From an uncultured Prevotella sp. (lineage in GTDB: Bacteria; Bacteroidota; Bacteroidia; Bacteroidales; Bacteroidaceae): DNA of 13,836 nucleotides. Shown here piece after piece: positions 13,377 through 13,836 of the stretch. The DNA is taken from NCBI GenBank assembly GCA_934203355.1, contig CAKPZC010000057.1, positions 1 to 13,836 of the forward strand. Reading direction: 5' to 3'. The position numbers and the translations under genes are program-made. The notes under the pieces were generated by a model. That model saw only the letters and a list, made by a program, of their open reading frames with translations, made no database searches and was not told the DNA's origin. How positions within the stretch are numbered: position 1 is the stretch's first letter; each line of letters begins with the position of its first letter.

Positions 13377-13836
13377 ATTTCTTGAATATTACACATGCGT
13401 TGTGGCCTCCGAATCCGAATGTGTTGCTCAGTGCAGCACGTACCTCACGCTTCTGTGCCTTGTTGAAGGTGTAGTTGAGGTTGTAGTCGATTTCCGGATC
13501 CTGATCGTCTTCCTGGTGGTTGATGGTAGGCGGAACGATGTCGTTCTTCACTGCAAGCACCGAAGCAAGAGCCTCCACAGCACCGGCAGCACCGAGCAGG
13601 TGGCCGGTCATTGACTTTGTAGAGCTGATGTTGAGCTTGTAGGCTGCCTCGCCGAACACCTGCTTGATGGCCTTAGCCTCAGAGATGTCGCCCACGTGGG
13701 TTGAAGTGCCGTGTACGTTGATATAGTCGATGTCCTCTGGCTTCATGCCTGCGTCCTCGAGAGCGTTCTCCATTACGAGGCGAGCGCCGAGACCCTCAGG
13801 GTGAGAAGCTGTGATGTGGTGAGCGTCGGCAGACAT
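13366..13836 (-). CDS. fabF: 3-oxoacyl-ACP synthase II FabF, C-terminal part (5' end outside window)
   Basis: The visible 156 residues are the C-terminal part of a beta-ketoacyl-ACP synthase II of usually about 410-420 residues. The Met at the window edge (13834-13836) is internal. Catalytic His of the [11 protein letters not shown] motif (H42 of the fragment) and the [14 protein letters not shown] motif with K74 and H79 are present, as is the C-terminal [17 protein letters not shown] gatekeeper segment. The active-site cysteine lies in the missing part. FabF condenses malonyl-ACP with acyl-ACP in fatty acid elongation in the cytoplasm. Its stop codon (13366-13368) lies inside the rnc start region, an overlap of 11 bp. 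The order fabF then rnc is the usual Bacteroidetes arrangement, with acpP normally upstream of fabF, which would be beyond the window edge. Confidence 0.97.
   Translation of the reverse strand: MSADAHHITASHPEGLGARLVMENALEDAGMKPEDIDYINVHGTSTHVGDISEAKAIKQVFGEAAYKLNISSTKSMTGHLLGAAGAVEALASVLAVKNDIVPPTINHQEDDQDPEIDYNLNYTFNKAQKREVRAALSNTFGFGGHNACVIFKKYAE

Overview
The window reads as chromosomal DNA of an anaerobic Bacteroidales bacterium, most likely Prevotella/Segatella-like. This rests on promoters of the phylum's TTTG / TAnnTTTG type, A-rich start regions without Shine-Dalgarno sequences, a rubrerythrin-rubredoxin pair, a DUF3737 protein, acidic lipoprotein signals and the fabF-rnc gene pair. 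Species assignment is inference. Both ends are cut inside genes (mutS on the left, fabF on the right).

Layout. (1) 1-1542: C-terminal 513 residues of DNA mismatch repair MutS. (2) 1558-2448, minus strand: an AraC-family regulator, convergent with mutS and divergent from the next operon. (3) 2561-3608: a peroxide-defence operon with a consensus promoter, rubrerythrin, a structured 149-bp intergenic segment flanked by an exact 16-bp direct repeat, a 54-residue rubredoxin and a strong intrinsic terminator. (4) 3866-7452: promoter, MATE exporter, DUF3737 beta-helix protein and a MalY/PatB-type PLP C-S lyase/aminotransferase, probably one operon. (5) 7453-8121: a long gene-free stretch with two Bacteroidetes-type -7 boxes and two extensively self-complementary segments; the second (about 7839-8017) is a rod-like RNA candidate of 6S-like size and shape. 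(6) 8122-12074: a same-strand run of secreted proteins. It holds three lipoproteins, one Sec-exported protein and a fossil signal peptide. Two of the intact members carry the same duplicated beta-sandwich domain. (7) 12030-12266: a repeat-rich gap containing a perfect 27-bp inverted repeat and G-rich hairpins. (8) 12267-13836, minus strand: rnc with an unusual 126-residue charged C-terminal extension, overlapped by 11 bp by the 3' end of fabF.

How the genes relate. Rubrerythrin and rubredoxin act together in NAD(P)H-dependent peroxide reduction. The AraC gene next to them may or may not control them. The MATE-DUF3737-PatB set looks like a transport/sulfur-amino-acid cassette of unknown substrate. 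The least explained part is the RNA candidate plus the envelope-protein cluster that follows it.
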